Origin: Sedimentimonas flavescens
GTDB taxonomy: Bacteria > Pseudomonadota > Alphaproteobacteria > Rhodobacterales > Rhodobacteraceae
Direction of reading: 5' to 3'
DNA: 64,000 nt
NCBI RefSeq assembly: GCF_019264375.1
Contig: NZ_JAHVAI010000006.1
Location: 1 to 64,000, forward strand
Below, in pieces: positions 18,204 through 26,668 of the stretch; positions within the stretch are counted from its first letter, which is position 1; each line of letters opens with the position of its first letter. The notes under the pieces are model-generated. The model was not told where the DNA came from, did not search any database, and saw only the letters and a program-made list of their open reading frames with translations. The translations under genes and the position numbers were made by a program.

Positions 18204-19481
18204 ATGACCCTGTTTCTTGCAAACGCCCGCCTGATCGACCCCGAGGCCCTGACCGAGATCGAGGCGAACCTGGTCATCGACAACGGGATCATCGCCGCCA
18301 TCGGCGCCATGTCGGCGCCGCAGGGCGCGACGGTGATCGACTGTAGCGGCAAATACCTCGCGCCGGGGATCGTCGATCTGGGCGTCAAGATCGGCGAGCC
18401 GGGCGAGCGCCACAAGGAAAGCTTCCGCACCGCAGGCCAGGCCGCCGCCGCCGGGGGCGTGACCACGATCATCGCGCGCCCCGATACCTCGCCCGCCATC
18501 GACACGCCCGAGACGCTGGAGTTTGTCACCCGCCGCGCGGCGCAGGCTCCGGTGCGCATTCACCACATGGCCGCGCTGACCAAGGGCCGCGAAGGCCGCG
18601 AGATGACCGAGATCGGCTTTCTCATGGATGCGGGCGCCGTGGCCTTCACCGATACCGACCATGTCACCACCGACACCAAGGTTCTCAGCCGTGCGCTGAC
18701 CTATGCGCGTAGCCTTGGCGCGCTGGTCATCGGCCACCCGCAGGAACCGGGGCTGACCAAGGGCGCTGCGGTCACCTCGGGCAAGTTTGCCAGCCTGCGC
18801 GGCCTGCCCGGCGTCACCCCGATGGCCGAGCGCATGGGACTTGAGCGCGACATCGCCCTGATCGAGATGAGCGGCGTGCGCTACCATGCCGACCAGATCA
18901 CCACCGCCCGCGCCCTGCCCGCGCTGGCCCGCGCCAAGGCGGCGGGTCTGGATGTAACGGCGGGCGTCTCGATCCATCACCTGACGCTGAACGAATATGA
19001 CGTCGGCGATTACCGCACCTTCTTCAAGATGACGCCGCCGCTACGCTCGGAAGAGGATCGGCTGGCGGTCGTGCAGGCCGTGGCCGACGGGCTGATCGAC
19101 GTGATCTGCTCGATGCACACGCCCGCCGATGAGGAAAGCAAACGCCTGCCGTTTGAAGACGCGGCCTCGGGCGCGGTGGGGCTGGAGACCTTCCTGCCCG
19201 CAGCGATGCGGCTTTTCCATGCCGGATATCTAAGCCTGCCGCAGTTGTTCCGCGCCATGTCGCTGAACCCCGCCAAGCGCCTTGGCCTGCCGCAGGGCCG
19301 CATGGCCGAGGGGGCGCCTGCCGACCTCGTTCTCTTCGACGCGGATGCGCCTTTCGTTCTGGACCGCTTTACTCTGCACTCGAAATCGAAGAATACCCCC
19401 TTCGACGGCACCCGGATGGAAGGCAAAGTTCTTGCCACATTCGTCGGCGGGGTGCAGGTTTATAACAACGATAACGAATAA
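18204..19481 (+). CDS. Dihydroorotase-like protein, probably non-catalytic (PyrC'/PyrX type)
   Basis: The 425 residues align with class I dihydroorotases along their length (APGIVDLGV, GGVTTIIARPDTSP, SIHHLTLNEYDV near 258-268, PPLRSEEDR, AVGLETFLPA). However, the zinc-binding HxHxRxPG motif is replaced by DLGVKIGEPG (58-67), and the catalytic TDHAP segment reads SMHTPADE (about 302-309), losing the Asp. Active enzymes need these residues. Pseudo-dihydroorotases of this kind in Pseudomonas and relatives are required for assembly of the PyrB complex. I therefore infer a structural role with PyrB and expect an active dihydroorotase elsewhere. A GGAG ribosome binding site precedes the ATG. Confidence 0.85.
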   Translation: MTLFLANARLIDPEALTEIEANLVIDNGIIAAIGAMSAPQGATVIDCSGKYLAPGIVDLGVKIGEPGERHKESFRTAGQAAAAGGVTTIIARPDTSPAIDTPETLEFVTRRAAQAPVRIHHMAALTKGREGREMTEIGFLMDAGAVAFTDTDHVTTDTKVLSRALTYARSLGALVIGHPQEPGLTKGAAVTSGKFASLRGLPGVTPMAERMGLERDIALIEMSGVRYHADQITTARALPALARAKAAGLDVTAGVSIHHLTLNEYDVGDYRTFFKMTPPLRSEEDRLAVVQAVADGLIDVICSMHTPADEESKRLPFEDAASGAVGLETFLPAAMRLFHAGYLSLPQLFRAMSLNPAKRLGLPQGRMAEGAPADLVLFDADAPFVLDRFTLHSKSKNTPFDGTRMEGKVLATFVGGVQVYNNDNE

Positions 19482-19500
19482 ATCGAGGCGAGGGGCAGTA

Positions 19501-20109
19501 ATGCCGGGAATTGAGAACGGGCCCGTGTTGATCGGGCTGGTAGCCGTTTTGGGCTATCTGCTGGGGTCGGTGCCCTTCGGGCTGGTGATCGCCCGGCTGT
19601 TCGGTCTGGGCGATCTGCGCCAGATCGGCTCGGGCAATATCGGTGCGACCAACGTGCTGCGCACCGGCAACAAGCCGGCGGCGCTGGCCACCTTGCTGCT
19701 CGATAGCGGCAAGGGCGCCATCGCCGTGCTGATCGCGCGCCACTTCCTGGGCGAGACCGCCGCGCAGGTCGCGGGCGGCGCGGCCTTCCTGGGGCACCTC
19801 TACCCGATATGGCTCAGCTTCAAGGGCGGCAAGGGCGTGGCGACCTTCCTTGGCACGATGCTGGCGCTGGCCTGGCCCGTGGGAATCGCCGCCTGCCTCG
19901 TGTGGTTGGCTACGGCCTTCGTCAGCCGGATCTCGTCGCTCTCGGCGCTGGTCGCTGCTGCGGCGACGGTCCCGTTGGCCTACTTCCTCGACCATCGCGA
20001 TCTGATGCTGCTGGCGGCCGGACTTGCCGTTTTGATATTCTGGCGTCACCGCCAGAATATCCAGCGCCTCGCCACCGGGTCCGAGCCCCGGATCGGCAAG
20101 AAGGGTTGA
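19501..20109 (+). CDS. plsY: Acyl-phosphate glycerol-3-phosphate acyltransferase PlsY
   Basis: PlsY transfers an acyl group from acyl phosphate to glycerol-3-phosphate, the first step of membrane phospholipid synthesis. The 202-residue membrane protein shows the three conserved cytosolic loops: SGNIGATNVLR (motif 1), GHLYPIWLSFKGGKGVAT (motif 2) and WRHRQNI near the C-terminus (motif 3). It follows the dihydroorotase-like gene by 19 bases and is probably co-transcribed with it; this pyrC-plsY neighbourhood is common in alphaproteobacteria. It is convergent with moaE with no spacer. Confidence 0.95.
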   Translation: MPGIENGPVLIGLVAVLGYLLGSVPFGLVIARLFGLGDLRQIGSGNIGATNVLRTGNKPAALATLLLDSGKGAIAVLIARHFLGETAAQVAGGAAFLGHLYPIWLSFKGGKGVATFLGTMLALAWPVGIAACLVWLATAFVSRISSLSALVAAAATVPLAYFLDHRDLMLLAAGLAVLIFWRHRQNIQRLATGSEPRIGKKG

Positions 20110-20553
20110 TCACCAGCGTTTGAGGGCGTCCTCGTCGCTGTCCTTGGCGGCGACCCAGTCGGTTTCGCCGCCCAGCCCGTGTTCCTTCTTCCAGAACGGC
20201 GCCCGGGATTTGAGGTAATCCATCAGGAACTCGGCCGCGGCGAAGGCATCGCCCCGGTGCCGCGCGGCGGTGGCGACCATCATGATCTGCTCGCCGATGC
20301 CAAGCCGCCCGTGACGGTGAATGACCAGCGCATCGACAAGGTTCCAGCGCGCGATAGCCTCTTCGGTGATCTTGGTGACCGCACGTTCGGTCATGCCGGG
20401 ATAGTGCTCCAGCTCCAGCGCCCGCATACGGCCCGTGTCGTCGCGCACCACGCCGATGAAACTGACCACCGCACCCACATCCGCGCGCCCGACCCCGAAG
20501 GCCGCCATCTCGGCGGCGAAGTCGAACGGGGCCTCTTGCACCGAGACCTTCAT
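20110..20553 (-). CDS. moaE: Molybdopterin synthase catalytic subunit MoaE
   Basis: MoaE with MoaD converts cyclic pyranopterin monophosphate to molybdopterin by inserting the dithiolene sulfurs. The 147-residue protein contains VVSFIGVVRDD, LELEHYPGMTE, VIHRHGRLGIGE and the catalytic Lys region FWKKEHG; all are family hallmarks. One base separates it from moaD upstream. Together with mobA here, it supplies the cofactor for molybdoenzymes such as FdsA. Confidence 0.95.
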   Translation of the reverse strand: MKVSVQEAPFDFAAEMAAFGVGRADVGAVVSFIGVVRDDTGRMRALELEHYPGMTERAVTKITEEAIARWNLVDALVIHRHGRLGIGEQIMMVATAARHRGDAFAAAEFLMDYLKSRAPFWKKEHGLGGETDWVAAKDSDEDALKRW

Positions 20554-20554
20554 C

Positions 20555-20803
20555 TCAGCCGCCGGTCATCGGCGGAAAAAAGGCCACCTCGCGCACGCCC
20601 GCCAAAGACGCGTCGAATTCCGACAGTTCCTGGTCAAGCGCCACACGCAGCGCGGAGGTATCGGCAAAAGCAGCCTCGTAGCGCGGCTCGCGCGCGCGGA
20701 GTTCCGTGACCAGTTCGGCCACCGTCGCGGCGCCAGTCTCGACGCTTTCGCGGGCCTTGCCGATGCGTTCGCGCACCCAGGCGAAATAGAGAACCTCAAT
20801 CAT
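20555..20803 (-). CDS. moaD: Molybdopterin synthase sulfur carrier subunit MoaD
   Basis: MoaD is a ubiquitin-fold sulfur carrier whose C-terminal Gly-Gly is thiocarboxylated. The 82-residue product ends in FFPPMTGG, the required Gly-Gly terminus. I place the start at 20803 (MIEVLYFAWVRER) rather than the ATG two codons upstream, because the GGGAG ribosome binding site is 7 bases from it but only one base from the other. The gene overlaps the end of pgsA. Confidence 0.93.
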   Translation of the reverse strand: MIEVLYFAWVRERIGKARESVETGAATVAELVTELRAREPRYEAAFADTSALRVALDQELSEFDASLAGVREVAFFPPMTGG

Positions 20804-21425
20804 GGTCATGCTCCCGCAGATAGGGCAGCGCCTTGCGGAAATAATCCCATCCGGTGATCGCGGTCAGCAGCGCCGCGACCCAGATCAGGCCAAGCCCGAC
20901 ATGCGTCGCCAGATCGGCCATCGAGGCGCCGGTCGGCAGATCGCCCTCGCCCGCGCGGGGGGCGCGGCCTTCCTCGATGTACTTCAGCCCGGTGCCGAGG
21001 AAGAGGACCGCAATCGCCACCATCTGCGTCGTGGTCTTCCACTTGGCAAGTTTGGTGACCTTGAGCTTGCCGGCATCCGCGCCAAGAAACTCGCGCAGCC
21101 CCGACACGAAGACCTCGCGGAAAAGGATCACGGTGGCGGGCAGGATCAGCCAGGGGTTCATGCCGGAATAACCCGTCAGCACCACCAGCGCGATCACAAC
21201 CATAGCCTTATCGGCAATCGGGTCGAGCATGGCGCCGAACTTGCTTTCCTGCTTCCACAGGCGCGCAAGGTAGCCGTCGAACCAGTCGGTCACCGCGGCG
21301 CTGACAAACAGCGCCAGCGCGAACCAATCCGCCCAGGGACGCGAGAAATAGAGAAACATCACCGCGACGCCGGGCGCGGCGATCAGGCGAAGAACCGTCA
21401 GGATATTGGGCAGCGTCCACTTCAT
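20796..21425 (-). CDS. pgsA: CDP-diacylglycerol-glycerol-3-phosphate 3-phosphatidyltransferase
   Basis: PgsA makes phosphatidylglycerol phosphate from CDP-diacylglycerol and glycerol-3-phosphate. The 209-residue membrane protein carries the CDP-alcohol phosphotransferase motif DWFDGYLARLWKQESKFGAMLDPIADK (given here only by its key residues: D-W-F-D-G, A-R, G and D-x-x-A-D near residues 47-73). The N-terminus LPNILTVLRLIAAP is typical. It is the first gene of a pgsA-moaD-moaE unit with overlapping ends. Confidence 0.95.
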   Translation of the reverse strand: MKWTLPNILTVLRLIAAPGVAVMFLYFSRPWADWFALALFVSAAVTDWFDGYLARLWKQESKFGAMLDPIADKAMVVIALVVLTGYSGMNPWLILPATVILFREVFVSGLREFLGADAGKLKVTKLAKWKTTTQMVAIAVLFLGTGLKYIEEGRAPRAGEGDLPTGASMADLATHVGLGLIWVAALLTAITGWDYFRKALPYLREHDHD

Positions 21426-21467
21426 CCGCGCACCCTAGCCGCGCGGATGCGGAAGGAAAAGGGGGTG

Positions 21468-22526
21468 TTAACGCGGCGGGTCGGTGTAGTCATGCACTTG
21501 CCCCCGCCAGTCGGTCACGCGCCAGCTTCCGGGCGTGGCGCCGGGGGTAAAATGATCGGCCGTCACCGGCACCTTGCCAAAGCCGCCCGGAATATCGAGC
21601 ACATAGCTCGGCAGCGCCGTGCCGCTGATCTGCCCGCGCAGGGACCGCATCAGCGCGCGCCCCTCGTCGATCGTGGTGCGGAAATGCGAGGTGCCGGGCG
21701 CGAGATCGCAGTGATGCAGGTAGTAGGGCTTGATGCGCAGGGCCAGCAGCGCGCGGAACAGATCGCTCAGCGCACCGACCGAGTCGTTCACGCCCCGCAG
21801 CAGAACCGATTGCGAGAGCATCGGTACCCCGGCTTCGGCCAGGCGCGCGATGGCGGCGTGGGCCTCGGGCGTGAGTTCCTGCGCGTGGTTGGTGTGGACG
21901 ACCAGCCAGACGGTCGGGCGGGCACCGCGCAGCACCTCGCACAGCGCGGGTGTGATGCGCCCGGGGGCCACGACCGGCACGCGGCTGTGAAAGCGGATCA
22001 GATCGACATGATCAATGGCCGAAAGCCGCGCCAGAACCTCACCCAAGCGCCGCACGGAAAGCGTCAGCGGATCGCCCCCGGTCAGGATCACCTCGCGGAT
22101 CGCGGGGGTCGCGGCGATATAGTCCAGCGCCTCGGCCAGCGCCTCCTCGGCCAGCGGGCCGGTCTCGCCCACGGTTTCACGGCGGAAGCAGAAACGGCAA
22201 TAGACATCGCAGGTCTTGGTGATGTGCAAGATCACCCGGTCGGGGTAGCGATGCGTCAACCCGCGCACCGGGGCATGGGCATTATCGCCTATCGGATCAA
22301 GGAGTTCCTCGGGCCGAATGGTCAGTTCGGCGCCCGAGGGCACGAATTGCGCGGCGACCGGATCGGAGGGGTTGTCGATAGCCGCCTGCATCGCGGGGGT
22401 CAGGCGGATGCGGAACGCCTCGGCCACGCGCGCGATTGCTGGCAGCTCGGCCATGGGCACCAGTCCGGCCGTTGCCAGATCCTCGGGGCGCGTCAGGGCG
22501 CGGTGGGGGGGGGTTGCATCGTTCAT
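21468..22526 (-). CDS. Lysine 2,3-aminomutase-like radical SAM enzyme (KamA/EpmB family)
   Basis: The 352-residue protein has the radical SAM cluster motif CDVYCRFCF (Cys106, Cys110, Cys113), the SAM-binding ILTGGDPLTL, FHSRVPVVAP and the PLP-site region around SQSVLLRGVND. The length is close to EpmB (EF-P lysine mutase, ~340) and shorter than clostridial KamA (~416), yet the C-terminal LPSYVLDIPGGFGKVP, with the substrate-binding Asp, is of the KamA type. Either free lysine or EF-P-directed beta-lysine formation is possible. No EF-P or EpmA gene is adjacent. It is downstream of uvrC on the same strand, 33 bases away. Confidence 0.88.
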   Translation of the reverse strand: MNDATPPHRALTRPEDLATAGLVPMAELPAIARVAEAFRIRLTPAMQAAIDNPSDPVAAQFVPSGAELTIRPEELLDPIGDNAHAPVRGLTHRYPDRVILHITKTCDVYCRFCFRRETVGETGPLAEEALAEALDYIAATPAIREVILTGGDPLTLSVRRLGEVLARLSAIDHVDLIRFHSRVPVVAPGRITPALCEVLRGARPTVWLVVHTNHAQELTPEAHAAIARLAEAGVPMLSQSVLLRGVNDSVGALSDLFRALLALRIKPYYLHHCDLAPGTSHFRTTIDEGRALMRSLRGQISGTALPSYVLDIPGGFGKVPVTADHFTPGATPGSWRVTDWRGQVHDYTDPPR

Positions 22527-22559
22527 GGGCTGGCGCGCTACGCCGCAGCGGGGCGTCCG

Positions 22560-24455
22560 TCAACCCCGATCATTGAAGTAGTTCCAGATCGTCTCGGCCA
22601 TGGCCTGCGAAATGCCCGGCGCCTCCATCAGATCGGTCAGCCCCGCGCGGCTGACCGCCTTGGCCGAGCCGAAATGCGCCAAGAGCGCGCGCTTGCGCGT
22701 CGCGCCCACGCCGGGGATCTCATCGAGCGGGTTGGCCATCGTGGCCTTGGCGCGCTTGGCACGGTGCGCGCCGATCGCCCAACGGTGGGCCTCGTCGCGC
22801 AGGCGCTGGATGTAATAGAGAACCGGGTCCTGCCGGGGCAGCGCGAAGGGGCGCTTGCCGGTGCGGTGGAACTCTTCCTTTCCGTGGTCGCGGTCGATGC
22901 CCTTGGCGACGCCGACCATCGCAATATCGGCCACGCCCATTTCGGTCATGACCTCCTGCACCGCCGAGACCTGCCCCGCCCCACCGTCGATCAGCAGCAG
23001 GTCCGGCCATGCCTCGCCCTTGCGCTCGGGGTCTTCCTTGAGCAGCCGGGCAAAGCGGCGCGTCAGCACCTCTTTCATCATGGCGAAATCGTCGCCGGGG
23101 GTCAGCTCATCGCCCTTGATGTTCCACTTGCGATACTGACTTTTGAGAAACCCGTCGGGGCCCGCCACGATCATACCCCCCACCGCGTGCGCGCCTTGGA
23201 TGTGGGAGTTGTCGTAGACCTCGATCCGCTCGGGCGGTTTCGGCAGGCCGAAAGCCTGCGCCACACCGGCCAGAAGCCGCGCCTGCGCCGCCGATTCCGA
23301 CATCCGCCGACCAAGGCTTTCGCGGGCGTTACGCAACGCGTTCTCGACCAGTTCGGCCTTCTCGCCGCGCTTGGGCACGGCGATCTCGACCCGGCGGCCC
23401 GCGCGTTCCGACAAAAGATCGACCATCAGGTCTTCATCCTCGATCGGATGCGACAGCAGGATCAGCCGCGGCGGCTCCTTCTGGTCGTAGAACTGGGCAA
23501 GGAAGGCCTCGAGCACCTCGGCCTCTTCCGCGCCCGAACCGGTGCGGGGATAGAAGTCATGGTTGCCCCAGCTTTGATGCGCGCGGATGAAGAAGACCTG
23601 CACGCAGGCCTGCCCACCCTCCATATGCAGTGCGACCACATCGGCCTCGGCCACGCCGCGCGGGTTGATGCCCTGGCTTTGCTGCACATTGGTCAGCGCC
23701 TGAATCCGGTCGCGCAGCGCGGCCGCGCGTTCGAACTCCAGCGCCTCGGAGGCGGCCATCATCTCGCCCGCCAGTTCCTGCTGGATGGTGGTGGACTTGC
23801 CCTCAAGGAAGCGCTCGGCATCGGCCACGGTGCGGGCATAGTCACCCTCCGAGATCTTGCCCACGCAGGGCCCCGAGCAGCGCTTGATCTGGAATTGCAG
23901 GCAGGGCCGGGAGCGGCTGGAAAACACCGCGTCCGAGCAGTTGCGCAGCTGAAAGACGCGCTCAAGGTGGTTCAGCGTCCGGTTCACCGCGCCAGCCGAG
24001 GCGAAAGGCCCGAAATAGGCACCCTTGACCGTGCGCGCACCGCGATGCTTGCGGATCATCGGAAAGGCGTGATCCTTGGCGATGACGATATAGGGAAAGC
24101 TCTTGTCGTCGCGCAAAAGCACGTTGTAGCGCGGCTTGAGCTGCTTGATCAGGTTCTGCTCTAGTAGCAGCGCCTCGGTCTCGGTTCGCGTTGTGAGGAA
24201 CATCATATAGGCGGTTTCCGAGATCATCCGCGCGATCCGCGCCGAATGACCCGAGGGCCGCGCATAGTTCGACACCCGCGCCTTGAGGTTGCGCGCCTTG
24301 CCGACGTAGAGTACCTCCTGGCTTGCGTTCAGCATCCGGTAGACGCCGGGCGAGCCATCGAGCCGGGTGACGTAATCGGCAATCAGCGCATGGCCCTTCA
24401 GCCGCGCGGCCGGCCGATCGGCGTTATCCTCTGGGAATGTCTCGGGTTGCGTCAT
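22560..24455 (-). CDS. uvrC: Excinuclease ABC subunit UvrC
   Basis: UvrC makes both incisions flanking a lesion in nucleotide excision repair. The 631 residues show an N-terminal GIY-YIG nuclease ([25 protein letters not shown]), four Cys around [11 protein letters not shown] and [13 protein letters not shown], a UvrB-binding UVR segment ([18 protein letters not shown]), the RNase H-like nuclease ([20 protein letters not shown]) and C-terminal helix-hairpin-helix repeats ([25 protein letters not shown]). Its upstream region is the AT-rich island with a DnaA box described separately. Confidence 0.97.
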   Translation of the reverse strand: MTQPETFPEDNADRPAARLKGHALIADYVTRLDGSPGVYRMLNASQEVLYVGKARNLKARVSNYARPSGHSARIARMISETAYMMFLTTRTETEALLLEQNLIKQLKPRYNVLLRDDKSFPYIVIAKDHAFPMIRKHRGARTVKGAYFGPFASAGAVNRTLNHLERVFQLRNCSDAVFSSRSRPCLQFQIKRCSGPCVGKISEGDYARTVADAERFLEGKSTTIQQELAGEMMAASEALEFERAAALRDRIQALTNVQQSQGINPRGVAEADVVALHMEGGQACVQVFFIRAHQSWGNHDFYPRTGSGAEEAEVLEAFLAQFYDQKEPPRLILLSHPIEDEDLMVDLLSERAGRRVEIAVPKRGEKAELVENALRNARESLGRRMSESAAQARLLAGVAQAFGLPKPPERIEVYDNSHIQGAHAVGGMIVAGPDGFLKSQYRKWNIKGDELTPGDDFAMMKEVLTRRFARLLKEDPERKGEAWPDLLLIDGGAGQVSAVQEVMTEMGVADIAMVGVAKGIDRDHGKEEFHRTGKRPFALPRQDPVLYYIQRLRDEAHRWAIGAHRAKRAKATMANPLDEIPGVGATRKRALLAHFGSAKAVSRAGLTDLMEAPGISQAMAETIWNYFNDRG

Positions 24456-24750
24456 TGCCGGGGTCGATTCTCCGTTGTGCCTGCAATCTTACGCAGCATC
24501 TTTCAAGAGGGAAGCTTTCCACGGTTTCTGTGGATAACTCTGTTGGGAAGTTTTGGAGATCACGGATTCTCCCTTATTTCACGAGCGCCTCAACGAACTG
24601 CCTAAAAATTAGGCAAATATCTAACATATTGATATATATGTGAAAATTTTTCCACTTCTGACAAGTGACTGAAACCATTGGCAGATTCGTAACAGCTTTG
24701 TTACATGACGCCCGAAGGTGGACAAGTTGCCGCAGCGTTCGCTGATCGGG
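24456..24750. promoter_or_regulatory. AT-rich intergenic island with DnaA box and palindromes upstream of uvrC
   Basis: These 295 non-coding bases contain a perfect DnaA box, TGTGGATAA (24529-24537, consensus on the reverse strand), weaker box-like sites TTTTCCACT (24648-24656) and GGTGGACAA (24717-24725), three GATTC sites (GANTC, the CcrM methylation target) at 24466, 24565 and 24684, a 7-base palindrome TGCCTAA-AAA-TTAGGCA (24599-24615), and GTAACA-GCTT-TGTTAC (24689-24704). The stretch 24595-24655 is far richer in A/T than anything else in the window. It must include the uvrC promoter; origin-like or cell-cycle control is a hypothesis. Confidence 0.55.
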
Positions 24751-25527
24751 TCACTCAACGCCCAGGACATCGGGGGTTTTCCAGCCTAGATGCTGCCCGC
24801 CATCAACGCACAACAACTGCCCCGTAACCCCATGCGCATCGAGAAAATATCCAAGCGCCGCACAGATATCGCCGGGGTCGGCGCCACGCTCCAGAATGGT
24901 TGCCGCGCGCTGGCGGGTGAAGTGGCTCTCGGACTGGCGCGCGCCCTGCATGGTCGGCCCCGGCCCGATCGCGTTCACGCGGATATCGGGCGCCAGCGCC
25001 TGCGCGGCGGTCTGGGTCAGCGCCCAAAGCCCGGCTTTCGAGAGGCTGTAGGTCATGAACTCAGGCGTAGGCTTGCGCACCCGCTGGTCTATCATGTTGA
25101 CCACCAGCGCCTCGGCGCGCGGCTCGGCCCCGCCACGATTGGCCTTGGGGGCCTGCGCGGCGAAGGCCTGGATCAGCACGAAGGGCGCACGCAGGTTGGA
25201 CTCGAAATGCCGGTCCCAGCCCTGACGTGTGGCGGTGCGGATGTTGTCATATTCGAAGATCGAGGCGTTGTTGATCAGCAGATCGAGCGGCCCACCAAGG
25301 GCGCGCGCGGCGGCATCTACCAGCGCGGCGGTCTGCGCCTCCTCCAGCAGGTCGGCCTGTACGGTGACCGCATTCACGCCAAGCGCGCGGGCTTCGGCGG
25401 CGACCGCCTCCGCCTCGGCGGCCGACGCGTTGTAATGGATCGCCACATCATAGCCGCGCCCCGCCAGATAGAGCGCCATCGCACGCCCCAACCGCTTCGC
25501 CCCGCCTGTGATCAATGCCCGCGCCAT
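24751..25527 (-). CDS. Short-chain dehydrogenase, pteridine reductase/FolM-like
   Basis: The 258-residue SDR has the NAD(P) motif TGGAKRLGRAM (residues 7-17), NNASIF and the catalytic YSLSK. The usual catalytic Ser is replaced in VNMIDQRV by Asp, as in pteridine reductases and FolM, and the C-terminal VDGGQHL is typical of this subgroup. I infer a role in reducing dihydrofolate or dihydromonapterin, but the substrate is not proven. The gene sits 7 bases downstream of the antiporter gene and probably belongs to that transcript. Confidence 0.82.
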   Translation of the reverse strand: MARALITGGAKRLGRAMALYLAGRGYDVAIHYNASAAEAEAVAAEARALGVNAVTVQADLLEEAQTAALVDAAARALGGPLDLLINNASIFEYDNIRTATRQGWDRHFESNLRAPFVLIQAFAAQAPKANRGGAEPRAEALVVNMIDQRVRKPTPEFMTYSLSKAGLWALTQTAAQALAPDIRVNAIGPGPTMQGARQSESHFTRQRAATILERGADPGDICAALGYFLDAHGVTGQLLCVDGGQHLGWKTPDVLGVE

Positions 25528-25534
25528 CTGCCCC

Positions 25535-26488
25535 TCACACCATGCCCGACGTCATCAGGAAGACAACATAGGCCGCATAGACCACAGTAAAGCCGATACC
25601 GATCATCCGCGTGAAGGGCCAGCGGTAGAAAATCAGCGGCGCGATCAGCAGACTCGCGCCCAGCATCACCCAAAGGTCGAAGCGCAGCATCTGTTCGGGC
25701 ACGGGCAATTGGCCAACCAGCCCCGACACCCCAATGATGCACAGCAGGTTGAAGATGTTCGAGCCGATCACGTTGCCAAGGGCCACATCCGCCCGCCCCC
25801 GGATTGCGGCATTGACCGAGGTCGCGAGTTCCGGCAGCGAGGTTCCCACCGCCACCAGCGTCAGGCCGATCACCGCCTCGGAAATACCGTAGGCCCGCGC
25901 GATCGAACTGGCACCGTCCACCAGGAAATCGGCACCGATCGGCAGGCCGATCAGGCCGAGCACGATAAAGAGCCCGATCTTCCCCCAGGGCATATGAATG
26001 TCTGCGCCCTCGATCTCTTCCTCGGCGCGGCTTGCGCGATGGCTCAGAGCCTCGCGGATCTGCCGGAACAGGATCAGCGCAAGGGCACCCAGCAACACCA
26101 GCGCATGCGGCCATCCCAGCGGCCCCATGAAGCTCAGCAATATGAACAGCAGGCTCGCACCCAGCATGATCACATAGCTTTCGCGGGTGTCATGCTCGTC
26201 TGTGCGGATAGCCGAGATGATCGCAGGCAGGCCCAAAACCAGCAGGATATTGGCCGTGTTCGAGCCGACTACGTTGCCAAGTGCAATCGCGGGCGCGCCC
26301 TCAAGGACGGCCGCGACCGAAACCATCATCTCGGGCGCCGAGGTACCGAAGGCCACGACGGTCAGGCCCACGATCAGCGCCGGGATCCCCAACCGCAGCG
26401 CCAGCGCGACCGAGCCTTTCACCAGCACGTCGCCCGCCACCACAAGCAGGCCGAGGCCCGCAGCTATCTTCACCAGATCGACGAGCAA
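25535..26488 (-). CDS. Calcium/sodium antiporter (CaCA family)
   Basis: The 317-residue membrane protein is built of two inverted repeats, each with a cation-binding alpha motif: GTSAPEMMVSV with GNVVGSNTANILL (first half) and GTSLPELATSV with GNVIGSNIFNLL (second half). This is the YrbG-like K+-independent Na+/Ca2+ exchanger pattern. The start is a TTG placed immediately after the stop codon of the upstream small zinc-ribbon gene, in the same frame, with AAGGGGG 5 bases upstream; translation likely depends on re-initiation. Confidence 0.9.
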   Translation of the reverse strand: MLVDLVKIAAGLGLLVVAGDVLVKGSVALALRLGIPALIVGLTVVAFGTSAPEMMVSVAAVLEGAPAIALGNVVGSNTANILLVLGLPAIISAIRTDEHDTRESYVIMLGASLLFILLSFMGPLGWPHALVLLGALALILFRQIREALSHRASRAEEEIEGADIHMPWGKIGLFIVLGLIGLPIGADFLVDGASSIARAYGISEAVIGLTLVAVGTSLPELATSVNAAIRGRADVALGNVIGSNIFNLLCIIGVSGLVGQLPVPEQMLRFDLWVMLGASLLIAPLIFYRWPFTRMIGIGFTVVYAAYVVFLMTSGMV

Positions 26489-26665
26489 TCATGCCCCCTT
26501 GTCATTCCCGCAGGGGCAGGGCCCCGCACCGATTTTGGGTCGCCCGCAGCGCGGACAGCGCGCGGCGATACGCGGACGGCCTTTGCCGCCCGGCAGTCGC
26601 AGCTTGCCGAACATGGCCAGCACGGCCATGGCAACCAGAAACAATGTCATGCCCTTGATCAGCAT
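26489..26665 (-). CDS. Small membrane protein with C-terminal zinc ribbon
   Basis: This 58-codon gene encodes an N-terminal hydrophobic helix (about residues 5-20) followed by a basic linker and a CxxC-x9-CxC cluster at Cys37, Cys40, Cys50 and Cys52 (segment RCPRCGRPKIGAGPCPCG). The arrangement looks like a membrane-tethered zinc ribbon. It lies between the S49 peptidase, whose stop is 3 bases away, and the Ca/Na antiporter, which starts on the codon after its stop, so all three are co-transcribed. I do not know a function. Confidence 0.82.
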   Translation of the reverse strand: MLIKGMTLFLVAMAVLAMFGKLRLPGGKGRPRIAARCPRCGRPKIGAGPCPCGNDKGA

Positions 26666-26668
26666 CGC

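Noticed and set aside
20802-24164. A 1120-codon open frame on the + strand
   Set aside because: It is antisense to pgsA, the KamA-like gene and uvrC, all of which have clear protein signatures. Its His/Arg/Gln-rich translation is typical of shadow frames in GC-rich DNA.
24456-24750. Confident call of the chromosomal replication origin
   Set aside because: One perfect DnaA box and AT richness are suggestive, but no dnaA, hemE, parAB or other origin-associated gene is nearby and skew over the replicon cannot be seen. Kept as a finding only.
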